Below are positions 47,677 to 60,231 of a stretch of DNA of 64,000 nt, piece by piece; within the stretch, counting starts at the first letter, position 1; each line of letters begins with the position of its first letter. Under the pieces are notes generated by a model. It did not search any database. It saw nothing but the letters and a program-made list of their open reading frames with translations, and had not been told where the DNA came from. A program made the position numbers and the translations under genes. The stretch is from Apium graveolens. Taxonomy: Eukaryota; Streptophyta; Magnoliopsida; Apiales; Apiaceae. The DNA lies in NCBI RefSeq assembly GCF_009905375.1, contig NC_133648.1:25171562-25235561 (forward strand), in the 5' to 3' direction.

Positions 47677-50600
47677 GTCTTCCCCCCTTAAAAGGATTCC
47701 GTCCCGGAATGAAACAGGTAGGGATATGCTTCTCGCATGACAACCTCGAGTTCTTACGGTAACCTTGCAGTATTTGATCTCTTCGTAAAATTTCCACTCA
47801 TCCATCCATTATATTTCCGGGTACTCGTCCTTGTAGTCTTATGACCTCTACACGTTACTCGACATACGCTAAGTCTGGCTACGAGCTTATTAGCTCATTT
47901 TCAATCATATGTTTAGTTTTGACGGTTAAATTTCCTAATCTCGATTCGTGGTACTCGTTATAAACTTAGTGACCGTTCGACGATAATGTTAATTTATAAG
48001 TCAGCTTTCTTAGTCCTTTAATCCTTTAACTGATCCAATAAATCTTGGGTTCAACATTTCTTTCCCTTTCGAATCTCATCACTCCCTCCTCGGGAGATAC
48101 TTTCAACAATACTTGGTCCGCTACTTTGTACTTTTTGTCTTTATAGTTCTAGTCCGCATATCTCTATTGTTCGTCCTGGGCTGCCACTTCTAGGAATTCC
48201 TTTGGTCTGTCGACTCAACTATGGTCCAGTATCCTCCGCTTACCAATTTCTTCCCAACCTAAGAGAGAACAATTCTTTCTTCCGTACAAGCTTTGTAGCC
48301 GTTCCAACGCACACATGATAACTTGTTATTGTCGATAATTCAATTAACGTCAACTAGCCACTTTATTTCCCTTAAAATTGATAACATAGACGATTAGCGC
48401 ATCTTCTAGTGTTTGGAATCATCCTTCAACTTATTCGTTTCTCCTACCTCGCTCCTACTAGTGCTAGAGTTTCATTCCTTAACATTTTCCCATTTTGGGC
48501 GCATCATCTCTGTCGATTATTCTATGTAAGAAGTTCTCGTCGCATTTCTACACGCTCGTTTCCTGCTACCCGCTTAGCGCTAGTTTTAACATTTCTTCCC
48601 GTAGTAACGTAAAGCACGTCATCGTCCTGTTGCCATTTTGAAGGAAGCACCATTTCATACGCAATTTATTGACACGTTTTAGGATCGTGCAACGTTCAGC
48701 TTCCGTCATCGGTTGGACTTCTTTAATCATTCTCCGTATAATATCTACAGTGCTACGACACTTTCTGGGTCGTACTCGTTATTCTCGCTAGCGCCTTAGA
48801 CGTATTCACGTTTATTGGTACCTGCTACTAGTGGCCTTTATAGGGCGTGTGCGATCTTCTTTGCCTTCTATCAGTTTTGACAATGACATCCTTCATTCTT
48901 TCACATTGCCCTTCATAAGGGATATCGACGACTATTTTTCATAGGCTAGCGTGGTAAGTACATCTACACAAATTATCCGTCAACAATAGGCGATTCCTCA
49001 AACCGTTCCAAATAAAAGTTAAGCCACTAGTTGTATTCGCAATGGTCAGGATAGTCCTCTCATTCTACTTGTCGATTTGAGAACTCTAAGTCATTCCTCC
49101 GTCCGTCCTTTTTTGCAAAATATCTTGGGAAATAGTCCCGTTGTGAAATTAAATCTTGGGTCCTTGTGCGGCGCAGTCGTCACGGGGTCTCTCTGTCCCA
49201 ATTATCTCTTCCGCGTTCATATCAATTTTGTAAAGTGGACATCTATCGTTTGCATAATAAAGTAAGCGGTCTTATTTAATCTATCACTCAAAATCCTCAA
49301 ATAGCACGACGGCTAACTTGGTTCTTGATAATCCTCCTTCAAAATTCATTATAATTAACTCCTAACCCTATTTGGGTCATCTACAAGTTGAAATCGCCAA
49401 AATTTTAACCCTCGCCTTTCCGTTTTCATTTTCCAACTATGTCGAATACTTACTTACCTACTCGATGACATCCCCTTTTATATTCTGTCACGACTAATAT
49501 CCGTTTACGTTTTTAGGCATCTTTAAGTCTTTTTGTTAAGTAATAAAGCGTTCTTTTCATGCGATCCTTCTCATCAGTTATTCTGAGATTTGTCATCCTC
49601 CATATATATTTTCCTACTTAAAGTATTGGCCACCACATTGGCCTTTCCTTGATGATAATAAATTCCTCAATCATGGCCTTTGATCATTTTGACTATATCC
49701 TCTATCTCGTGTTCAGTGTAAAAAAAAATTCCAAATTTCCTCATAAATAAACTCCTTGTCCCTTTCATTCCGAACCTTATCGCAATTATTCTAGATTATT
49801 ATTAGAAAGCCTTATGCCACGGTCCTTAAGCTGCGTAGACATATCATTAGACTTCACGCAACATCCTATTTTTATCGTCGAGTATTTCTAGCACGGGATT
49901 GCTACTAACCTTACCTTTACCTTTTGAAAATCTTATTCCTCAAATTCATACATACTTGGTCTTTCCCGAATTTATTAGCACCTATCCCGATAATGTTTTA
50001 TAGAAGTGTACCTCACTAATCACGTTGTATCCCTATTTTCGTTCTTCTATAACCATATTAATGATACTTATGATAATAAATAAACATGGTGTTCTTCTTT
50101 TTAAAACAGCTTACTCCTCACGATACTCCGATTGCACCATCATAGCACTGGGCTTTCAGTCTCATATTACAACAATCGGTTCTCAACTATATTTCTCTTT
50201 ATTGGGAAGGCAATTAGCCTTGGAAAAAGATTTTCACGATATCGATGAAATTTAGATAGTCTTAACAAGGTTTCAAAATCTAACATCTGAACAAATAATG
50301 AGCTCTGAATAAAAGAGTCACGACGCTCAGAAGATCTATAACCTGGAAGGAAGAATATAACAAGGATTATCCTTCCATGTCCTTAGAATTCTATTTTTAT
50401 GATATTATGGAGAATATCCATTGAAAGCAATGATTGCTGAATAATAACATCATACGAATGATACTTGTAAGATTTTCCCATTGAAAGAATACTTTTCTTC
50501 TTGAATAATGAAAGAAATATCGAATGACATCCTCAACCAAAGGTTAACCACTGAGGTCTCCAAGAGATGATATTTTGAAAAAAGAAATTTTATCCAATGA

Positions 50601-52905
50601 TTAATAAATAAGGAAGTATATTGTCCTACAACCACTTTGTAATTTTTTTTAATGGGATATTCGTTATACAAACGAAAGAATAAAATATTTCATAAAACTG
50701 AATATGAATTCTCGTTTGAGTGGGCGACCTAGTTAGGTCTCAATTAAATCATTCTTTGAAAATTTCATCAACAATTAAATCTGGCATATATAATGCACTA
50801 TGGAATAATAATTTTTTTTTATTGGAAGTGGAACTAGCAAAATAATAACTAGTCCATATCAAGCAATATTATCAACCGGCTAAGAAAATGGCCAACACAA
50901 TTGGTTTGGCCCATAGCAACTAGCTAGGACGATTAGCTAGGCTTTTGTAGTATTAATTAAAATTTTGACTAGTTAGGATAATTAACTAGTCATTCATGAG
51001 AACATATGCAACCAGGCATATTTTAGTTTGTTTGTAAAAATCTCAACATCGTAACCACTGAAGAAATTGTGGGTACCTGGATGATGATTTTAAAATAAAG
51101 AGTTTTTAAATTTGGGCCGAGAAAGACAATTATAACTCTGGATCGAGTGGTCTTGGTATCGGAACAATCGATAGCCTCTTATCAAATATTTCTTTCCAAA
51201 TAAATGGTACACTCATAGGTTCTAGTTCACATACTTTATCAGATCTTTAAATAGAATTGAATCGGAATACCAATATCAAATTGATACCCTTACTATGATT
51301 TCAAAATTTAATATATAATTTCATCCCGATTAGAGGAAAAGGATTTCCGAGGAATATATGGATATTAGATCATCCATGTTTTTAATAATTTGTTAGATAT
51401 TTACAATCTCGACTGAGAAGAGTAAGTAAGAAAGAAGAATCAAATGAAGATACTCATTATGAATATTCATCGATGAATTGAGGGAAAATTTATATATAAA
51501 AATCTCGTGGATACTTGAAATGAAGTATAAATATCTCTGAGTTGAACAAGAAGATCATAATCTATGAATGAAAGTTCATGGATTAACTAAAAGAATTGAA
51601 CAAGTCATGATGAGGAGAAAGACTATTCAAGAGGGTCACATCAGAAGTTCAAAGTAGGGAACGAAAAGGATTGCCTGATATGACTTATCAAGGCATTACG
51701 AATGATCAACAATTTGGAGGGAGTAACGTGACAGTGAGTAGGTGCCAAAATAATTCACTGATTATCCTAACTCTCGTCATTATCCATCTGAGGATGATCC
51801 CACCTCTTTTTCTTCGTAATTCCATGTTTCAATAGTTTCTCTTTCAACATCATTTTAAAATCGCTTACTAATCTTGACTTTCGCACGTATATCTGTCATT
51901 CCGGTGTTTTACCTCGAAGACCTTTCTCAGAAATATTCCAAAAATATCTGTTAAGACGATAGTATCCTGCTACATGCATCCGTTACTAACTATAAGTGGC
52001 CAGTTCCCCCTGTGAACAGATCAAAGATATCTCTTAGGGATCTCAATGCAGTCCATAAGTTCAGTGGCAAGTGTGTGTAATTGAACATACGTTATCGAAT
52101 ATATTAGAGGTCTACGTGTATATATACGTTGCCTCTGACATCATTTCTACCAAAAAATTCCGCTCTAGACTCACTGGTCTATCCTTTTAAAAGTTTCTAA
52201 GATCAAACCATCGCTCGTTGTAATCTTATGCCATTTAATTATAGACATGCTATCAATTCTCAATGCTCTCGATTTTTGAGCTAAACCATCATAACCTTAC
52301 ATGTTAAGTGCACTAATAATATCACATAGTGGACTCGTCATATGATGACATTCTTATATTACATTCAAATATTCCGTAATAGAATTAGAATCCTCAAGGG
52401 TATATTGGACACTATCTCTGGTGAGTTTGTGATTATTACGGCATTCCCATCCTCGGTAAAATGACACTGTCAACTAGTTTGGGTCAATAACCTCAACTGT
52501 ATGCTAATAATTAGACTTCATGATCCTCATATGTGATGCCCCTTTACGGGCAACCTATAAAGAACTACGAGTATCAAGGCTCGTGTTATCAAAATTTACA
52601 TATGGTGTTGGTAATATCGTCTTTACCCCAAATGCTCTGGAGACTCAGCTCCAAGTTCTACATCCACATCCTTGCCAAATCAAATATGATTCTAATTTTT
52701 CTCGTCATCGTTCTGATAATCTCCAATAGTCTCATTAGTCATACCTTAATTCCTCAAATATACACTTATCCTAACCTACACATTGAGGCTACATCTGGTA
52801 GTCCAATGATGAACTCTATATGAGCTCTTACAAAATCTCACATCTAGACAGACTCCTAACACTCTCATTTCTGAGTACTATAACTTAAGGCTCTGATACC
52901 ATTTC
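47677..52905 (-). pseudogene. E5 internal region: heavily decayed gag-pol
   Basis: No ORF over 75 codons survives, but chromovirus pol is recognisable in broken frames on the minus strand. Integrase end at about 48040-48300: LLGWEEIGKRRILD, VAAQDEQ, LLKVSP, NPRFIG; just upstream a SYH and LYGRK core remnant at 48265-48360. RNase H tail at about 49620-49700: YYHQGKANVVANTLSRK. The upstream part to 52880 should hold RT, protease and gag, where I could not place motifs. The element is not a true LARD (large retrotransposon derivative); it is a dead autonomous-type copy. Confidence 0.8.
52890..52901 (-). other. E5 primer-binding site
   Basis: TGGTATCAGAGC on the minus strand, a perfect tRNA-Met type site, four bases after the 5' LTR end. 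Confidence 0.9.
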
Positions 52906-55900
52906 GGTAACGCCCCCAAATCCGGGGTCAGGAATCTGGGTCGTCACGCCATCCTTCACTCATGTGTAACCTGGTATTGATTCAATAATCCAACAGACCC
53001 CAATCTCATACTCGCACACACAAGTTATAGTCTTAGAAACGATGTACAAGATGTAATCTGCTTTTATTACACTCGAATGTACTTTATAGGATCTCAAACA
53101 ATTATTTATAACCTCTACATGAAGTTACAATAATTACGACTAATATCTTATATCTATCTGATACTCTAGCACACCTGAGACAAAGCTGTCAGGGATCCTC
53201 CCCATGACTGCAAGTGGCCAGGTCCCACACCGGCATACTGGTTATCTGTTGTGTTGTGTCATTTAAAAGAAAGCAAGAGTGAGCTATAATGCCCAGCATA
53301 ATAATGTACAGTATGAAAATGACTGTATGATAAACTCACGTAAAACATCATAGTTGATAAATACGTTTTCTTCAAAATAGTTTTCCTTGGTGATACACAC
53401 CTTCTTATGAAAACAATCCTTTAGTGGATTTCATTAACCCGCGAATACCTTATTAGTAAACCCAACACCTAGGCTTGGGTTACGGTATTGCATCATAATT
53501 CCAATTGGAAGAATATGATATTCACTGGAGCCACCGCATACGATGATCTGTCGTACTACGGAAATAGTAACCTTTTCTACTAGTAGAAGGACGAAACCGT
53601 CATCCCTCGGGTATCACCTTTGCCACATTTGGGCTACGTGTCCCATTTTGGGGTATACACATACTTCACAAGTTCCTGAGTACACTGAGTACCTTCGCCT
53701 GCGGTACCTTTGGTAGTCCATCTAGCACACATAGTACCAAAGCATACCCCTCCCTTGTCCTTTAAATCAATCTCAAGAACTCAAACCACATCGAAGTTCC
53801 CCAAGCGTTTTGCTTGTTGATAAAAATAGCTTATCTCTTTAAGATATAAGTGTATATATATATATATATATACGTACTTTCGAGAATTTCGGAGGAAGTA
53901 CTAAGGATGTGAGTTGACCGTTGCCAACAGATAATTAATAAGGGGGAAAAGTTTCTTCTCGAAACTATATTCAATATATTAATAAGTCGGGATAATATTC
54001 ACCGACGATCTGAAATTATTCGAATGATATTCTGAAATCAGAAAGTATATTTTAAATCAGGATCTATGATTTTTAAATCAATAATAAACCCTTTTAAGAA
54101 TAATAATTAATTAAATAATAACTGATAATAATCAAACCTCGAATGAGTTTACTTTCTAAAAGAATATTTAAAATAATATTCCTCAACTAGTTTGTGTCTA
54201 TATAATTAATTAATCTATAATAATTAATCGATTTTGAAATAATTAATCATTGGAGTATACTACTCCCATAATAAGGAATAAGTATATAGTATTTGTTATT
54301 CGAATAATAAAATATAGTTGAGGAAATACGATCGTTGAGAAATCATTTTAATAAAAGTTCGAGGTGTTTTAATGTTTCGTAAGTGGACGATGAGTCCCTT
54401 TAAAACGTACTACTATGGACTTATAACCGTCCAAAACATCTCCGGGATGATTCCCGGGTTTATACTTTATAAAACAAAACTGACCGACTCTCGGTCTTAC
54501 GACTTATACATCACGCTCTATTGTAGCGCTAATATTCTTAAATAGGCACCTCCGGAATACTTCCGGGTTTTCATCAATTTAACTGACCGATCCTCGGTCT
54601 AAAATATATACACGCCACGCTACTCGCTAGCGTTAACGTTCTCAATTATAAACTCCTCCGGGATACCTCCGGGTTTTTATAAGCTTACACCGACCGTCTC
54701 TCGGTTTAAATATAATATTTCGAACTCGGTATGAACATATACTAGAAATTATCAACTATTGAGTAATGTAATACATCTCAAACTTCGTAAAACAGTTTAA
54801 AGCAATCTTATGCATATATCACAGTTTTTTAAAATATTCACAACACAACAGTTCTTAAAAGGTAGGGTTTGAAAACTTGCCTGGGTATCTCGAGGTGGAG
54901 GATGCTCTAGGTTCCGCTTGGAGATCTATAACCATAAACACAATTCGTTAGGTCCCGTTCTATTTTACGGCGACTCGCACTCACGCGCTACTTATTATGC
55001 ACCCTCTCAACTTATGCTACCCTTATTATTCTTTTAAGTCCTTATTCACATCATGGTCGCTTCGTTTTTCTAGGTATCTTAGGTTCATTCTCATTATCGC
55101 TGTCGGTTCCGCTTATGGATTCTTACGGTTTCTACTCATGCGGTCTCGGCTCTGATATTTTTATAAAATTGGGAAATCATTATTCTCACTTGAAATTTTT
55201 ATGGAAGTTAGGAAAATCAATATGTTACTCTCTGTAAAAATTTCATGATTTATGAACACATTTAAGTTGATCCTTTATATTTTCAAAGTTCGTGATTCGT
55301 AGCAGTTTTTGTCGCGTAAATCACTTTTAGTCAAACGACCATAACTTTTGATCCGTAAATCGGAATCAAGCGATTCAAGCGCCTAAACGATCCTTATAAC
55401 ATTGTATATCCTAAAAAGGGTTATTTTCAAGAAAATACAGTTTACAACTTCGGAACTTTCTGCAGAAAATTAAAGTTACGATTCGTTGGTTTTAACGGAG
55501 TTACGTTTACGATCGGGGTTTCGTTTACGCCCTAACTCTTAACACAACTACCAACAATCATCATTTCATCATCAACACATAAATCCTCTCAATAACATCA
55601 TGTTCTTGGGGCAACAACAATCAACCTTAAATCTACTCAACTTAAACTTCAAGATCTCAACAATACCACTTCTTTAACTAAGTTTTCTACCACATACTAA
55701 ATGGATCTTAAATAAAGTTGGGCCAAAGATTTTTACCTTTCTTGAAAGCTTGAGATGTGTTCTTGAGGATGGTGGAGGCTTGGAAGTGCTTGATATGATT
55801 TTTAGAACCTAAAACCCCTATTGAAATCTAGAAACTAAAGAGAGGTTACTATTCAGACTATTCACTGGTGAGTTTCTTGAATTTATTCCACCCATCAAAC

Positions 55901-56772
55901 CTTGATAAAAAGAGATAAAAGAATTTTCTTACCTTAGTTTAATTGCTAGGAGGCTTGTGAATTAATTGGATGATTTTACAAGAGCTATAACTTGGAGATT
56001 TGAATTTGAATTCTCCTTCTTTTGTATTAGGGCCGAATGGAAGCATCAATGGGGGTATTTATACTCCTCTTGGTTGCTTAGCTTGGTTGATTTGCTAGGT
56101 AACTTCTAGGAAATGGGGTGGAAGATCTTGCACTTGATTTTTATTCTCCTAGGTTGAATCCTAGGTTTATTCTTGTTGCAAATCTTAGGGACAAATCTTT
56201 GATAGCTTCCTAGAAACTACTTATGTTAGCTTTCTTAGAACATTATTTGGATAGCTTGCTTGATAATCCTATGGTTAGCTTACTATTTGATAAAGTAACC
56301 ATGGTTACTCTCTTACCATGGTTTAGTTAGTGCGTTACGTTTATTTAATCGTTTACGCGTTCGCTCGGTCGCTTAAACGTTTTCGTAATACTTATTCGTA
56401 AATGGTTCGTGACGTAATTCCTTTCATATTTATTCCTTTTAATTATCATACTTGAATATAAATCCGTAGGGTTTTAATCTCGTAATTATACTGTGATTCC
56501 CGTAATCCTTGATGAGTCGTAAATACGGTCGTTTTTCAAAGTTCAATTTCTTCGAAAACTAATAGCATTTACATACACTCATTTAGTACGTATAATCGTA
56601 ATATCAACTCCGAAACTCATTTTCTCATGCACTACATAGTGTGGGCTCAAAAGTTTTTCCCGTCCGTCAGGGTTACTATTCATTAAATGTTTTACAAGGT
56701 CTCAAAAATTTAAGTTATTATATTACCATTCATAAAGGTCTTTTACTGATGTCAAAAATTTGGGTTCTTACA
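52906..56772 (-). repeat. E5 5' LTR (3867 bp) with a 224-bp extra segment
   Basis: Matches the 3' LTR through its length, plus an extra segment at 54939-55162 flanked by ATAAA (54934-54938 and 55163-55167). Minus-strand start is TGTAAGAACCC; its end has CC instead of CA, a mutated terminus. Confidence 0.93.
54939..55162 (-). repeat. 224-bp insertion in E5 5' LTR, flanked by ATAAA
   Basis: Absent from the other LTR, where the sequence runs CCATAAAATTGGG. On the minus strand the insert opens AAAAATATCAGAGCC, containing the last ten bases or so of a tRNA-Met primer-binding site, and is GC-richer than its surroundings. No terminal inverted repeats are seen. Origin unknown. Confidence 0.75.
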
Positions 56773-58002
56773 AGGATCATCCTCAGCAAGAATAGTAGTA
56801 GCAATGGAAGCATCTGAAACTAAACTGGCTTTAACTTTACTGCCATGAAAACAAAACGCCTTCTAGCTGTGTCTAGAGGCGAGATAAGAGAGTGTGCTGC
56901 CTTATGGACAATATCAAATGCAGCTTCTATAAAGATCTTGATCCGAAGAAAGAGGTCATGTTTAATAACATCCATTGACACATTTTGGTTTCTAGTGGCA
57001 TGTTGGACAATGTGGTCCTTTGGGGTGGTTGCTTTCTTACTTGTACCGGAATCTTTAGGTGGTACATATTCCGAGACTATTGCCACATTTAAGCTCCTAG
57101 AAGGAGATACACGGAAAATGTAAAACAGTATCCTAATCATTAAAATGGAAAATACACAGTTTAAGGGGTTAATAGTAGTCAAGATATCAGTATATAGTTC
57201 AACATTCGGGCATCACAAGGAAGAAATCATTCAATTTTTTTGAGATCTTTTTCCGTTATACACATAAGAGAATGAGCTAACTATTTAGGTTTATGCATCT
57301 CAATTTTCTTCAAAGTTTCCCAATAAGACTTGCTAGTGTCTGCATCTTATATGATATGTGGTGCCTGGTGAGAATTTATGGACACGAAATGTATACATTT
57401 TTATTATTAGGAAAAAAGTAAGGATATATAATTACGAAAACTGTGTTACAAATACATAAGTGAAACAGTGGAACTTACTTCTCTATCAATCATGGAAGCC
57501 GAGGCCCACATACAATCGGCCTTAGTTCCCACCCTTGCATCCCTTCAAGAATAGAAGCCTTTCCGGGGATTATGGTCAACATACGTGCTGATAAACCATT
57601 TATAAGCCTTACAATATTGTGTAATGATTCAAAAGTGATTATTTTCACTGACCTGTGAAAAATTTTAAAATTAAGAGAAAGTTTCTTCGCCAAGCTGTCC
57701 AGCAGCACATTCATGTAGCTGCACCTGTAATCATAATTGGATGACATTATATTTAACATGAATTTTGAACAAACTAGCATATGTAGGACCAAAATGAAAG
57801 TTTTTTTCCTCGGATGATCCCAGACAACATATCTTGACATCCCAGCATATCAACTCACCATTTGCATACCAAACAGTTTTCTCTCGTTGACTAATTTCTT
57901 TTCTTAATTCTTTCATACTTCTTGAACTTAAAAATATTGTAATCAAATTATGTCCCTGAATTTTTTTCTCTACAATCTAAAAGCATAGTACCTTATCTCA
58001 TC

Positions 58003-58072
58003 TTTTTGAATAATTAAAAGTCCATCATTACCTTAAAATTATACCTACAATCATCTGAACAATCAAAGCACA
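58003..58072. repeat. 70-bp direct repeat, right copy
   Basis: Partner of 42949-43018; see there. Confidence 0.85.
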
Positions 58073-58139
58073 TATCAGTCACATTCTAATAAAGTATAAC
58101 GATGTTAGATTAGCACAAAATCTCTAAAATACTTTAAAT

Positions 58140-59490
58140 TATAACAATCAACAAATTTGTTCTATGTATTTTATCAAACACGTGGTGAAATTTATATTAA
58201 CTATAGAGCAGTTTTACTAATATCTTATATGCATCTAAACAAAGTTATCTCAAAATTAATAGTAATTACAACATTAAAAAAATTTAAAACAATAAAATTG
58301 AACCGATATCTTATATGCATAAATTAAAAGATATGGATGCAGTTATTAACCTTCGATTTTGCTGAGAACTTTAACATCTTCCGCAATATACACTTTTTCA
58401 GCTAGAAATCTGAAAAATTCACCATTTTAAAATTTGTTAATCTCCAGTAGCAAGATTCCATCAAGTCCTACATTATTAATTGATAACTTAGTAAATATAC
58501 AAATAGGTTCGAATTCTAAATAGTGCACGTTGGCATCTTATTCTTCGAAAGATATGCAATAGATTAATGCAAAACTAAACACCATACCTAGAGTCCTAGA
58601 CAAATAAAGTCTGCAGATATATTTAACAACTGGAGTTGTCAAAGAAAAAAAAAGATTTTTAAAAAGTAAAATTCTAACTTGATGACCAACATCCCATATG
58701 ATTCAATCTTCAGAAGTATCAAATACATGGTGGAAAGCAACGGTTAAGTCCACCACTCCTACGACAATTACGTACATAAGTTCTAAAATTCTAAAGAGAA
58801 CTTTAATCAAACACCCTATATGCATTACATACCTTGATGTTAGTGAGAACTATGAAATCTTTTGCAAGCAATTCCTCATAAACTTGAGAAGCTTGAATTT
58901 CTGCTTGAGAAGCTTGATTTTCCGTCACGAATGTTACGAATCTGACAAAAATAACATTTACAATTGTTAGTTCAAATCTTTAATATCTTATACGATAAAA
59001 TGAGCTTGCTTCAATATAAATTAAGAGGACAAAGAACCATATAGATTAGGAAGGAAATAGGATTTTGAGTTTAAATCAAGATGCACTATAAAGAAAAAAG
59101 TATATACAACATATCCAAAAATTAACTTCCTATTTCCTATCCTCATCATATACACAAAACTAACAAAATCAAACACTTTGAACTATAACATTCAGCAAAA
59201 TTTGTTTATGCATTTTATCAAACACGTGGTGAAATTTATATTAACTATTGAGCAGTTTTACAAATATCTTATATGCATCTAAACAAAGTTACCCCAAAAT
59301 TTAATAGGAATTACAATATTATCAAAAATTTAAAACAATAAAATTGAACTGACATCTTATATGCATAAATTAAAAGACATGAATGCAGTTATTAACCTTC
59401 GATTTTGCTGAGAACTTTAACATCTTCTGCAAGATACACCTTTTCGGCTATAAATCTGAAAATTCACCATTTTAAAACCTGTTAGTTCAA
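58140..59490 (-). repeat. Two 300-bp repeats with an exon-like segment each
   Basis: 58143-58445 and 59188-59487 are near-identical. On the minus strand each holds an open segment after a TTTCAG or TCAG-like site that reads FLAEKVYIAEDVKVLSKIEG (first copy) or the variant with FIAEKVYLAED, followed by GGTTAA. A weaker relative lies at about 58840-58935 (EELLAKDFIVLTNIK). I do not recognise the family; a captured exon is possible. The stretch 58446-59187 between them shows no other feature. Confidence 0.6.
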
Positions 59491-59769
59491 AATATAAAAA
59501 ACAATAACTCTTCTTAGGACTTTCATCAAACACTTGAAAAGCATAGAAATATATTAACACAAAGTCCTTTAATTGTTATTCAACATCATCAAATATACAT
59601 CAAGAATAACACTCCTTGTATAGTTTGTTAGTTCAAAATATGAAAAAACAATAACTCTTCTTAGGACTTCATCAAACACCTGAAAATCATAGAAATATAT
59701 TAACACAAAGTCTTTCAATTTTTAATCAACATCATCATATATACATCAAGAATAACACTCCTTGTATAG
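59481..59769. repeat. 145-bp tandem duplication
   Basis: 59481-59623 and 59626-59769 share TGTTAGTTCAAAATAT ... AATAACACTCCTTGTATA with a few differences. Confidence 0.85.
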
Positions 59770-59889
59770 AGAAAATAAGTTAAAATAACAGAGAATGGAC
59801 ACATCAAGAACTAACAAAAAAATCTTAGAAAATTGGGTACATGAAAATGGGAGAGAGAACAATTAAAACAGTCAACTGTAAGTCATCCC

Positions 59890-60129
59890 AGCCCAACACG
59901 TATCATAGGAACAACAAAATCAACGACTGAGATGAGATGAGATGAGAAGGAGCAGAGAGGAGGTCAGGTTTTAAGAGCCGAGAGCGAGAAATGAGAGGAG
60001 CACGTGGGAAAACAGTGGCGGGAGGAAGGGGAAGCAGAAGGAAATAAACGTGAATACTGTCAAAACAGGAGGGCATAAAAAGTAAATTCACTTGAAAAAG
60101 GCCTTCGGGCTTTATTAATTATATATAGA
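59890..60129 (-). other. GC-richer 5' end of the Helitron, leader-like
   Basis: On the minus strand: Helitron start (60129), then a CT-rich, C-rich segment that includes GCCCGAAGGCC and CCTCCCGCCACTG. A small open frame (59903-60091) has no family resemblance. It may carry a captured promoter or 5' UTR. Confidence 0.4.
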
Positions 60130-60231
60130 TAATATCGACAGATTTCGAATATGAGACTACATAATTATTTTAATAATATTATTTAATTAAATTAAATGTT
60201 ATTGGTGGGGTTGGAATAGGTGTTTACATCA

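Larger units (their letters stand above)
44018..56772 (-). mobile_element. E5: complete chromovirus-like Ty3/Gypsy element, 12,755 bp, TSD AGGAT
   Basis: Left LTR 44018-47676 and right LTR 52906-56772 flank 5.2 kb of decayed pol on the minus strand. AGGAT occurs at 44013-44017 and 56773-56777. Primer-binding site TGGTATCAGAGC (tRNA-Met) lies at 52901-52890 and the polypurine tract at about 47690-47677. LTR-LTR difference by eye is about 4-5% in the first 165 bases, mostly transitions. It interrupts an exon of the lipase fragment. Confidence 0.96.
43100..57720 (-). pseudogene. Plant alpha/beta-hydrolase lipase gene fragment (At1g18460-like), split by E5
   Basis: Minus-strand exons in order: 57654-57493 (ITFESLHNIVRLINGLS, IPGKASILEGMQGWELRP; then stop at a former Arg codon); 57117-56778 (IFIEAAFDIVHKAAHSL, SPLDTARR, a frameshift, then ILAEDDP); directly continued after E5 at 44012-43930 (APATRTVRFHDSLNIDTRTC, DVITELG, then GTAAGG donor); 43620-43552 (YPYEVIRVVTVDGYVL, then TAA); about 43472-43407 (RRDARKVVYLQHGVFDSSMG, GTAAGT donor); about 43170-43115 (WIANGVIGSPVLAAFGQ). 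These follow the partial AB-hydrolase lipase domain of the family. The catalytic Ser region and the rest are absent. Introns are kept, so it is a DNA-level copy. Confidence 0.85.
26388..60129 (-). mobile_element. Composite Helitron with captured gene fragments (7.7 kb without later insertions)
   Basis: On the minus strand the right end reads TCTATATATAATTAATAAAG preceded by A, a typical plant Helitron 5' start. The left end has a GC-rich imperfect hairpin (CCTTGCGAAGCGGG) 8 bases before a terminal CTAG followed by T (26388). The A and T flanks fit Helitron insertion between A and T. Removing E4, the solo LTR, E5 and their TSDs leaves about 7686 bp. It carries lipase and CSLD gene pieces in the same direction as the Helitron. 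No Rep/helicase is seen, so it is non-autonomous. That both ends belong to one element is inferred. Confidence 0.6.

Noticed and set aside
47677..52905. E5 as a non-autonomous LARD with non-coding interior
   Set aside because: Broken but recognisable integrase and RNase H motifs on the minus strand show that it derives from a coding element.
58698..58970. ORF on the plus strand as a gene
   Set aside because: Composition is that of antisense AT-rich sequence; the minus strand carries the exon-like segments here.
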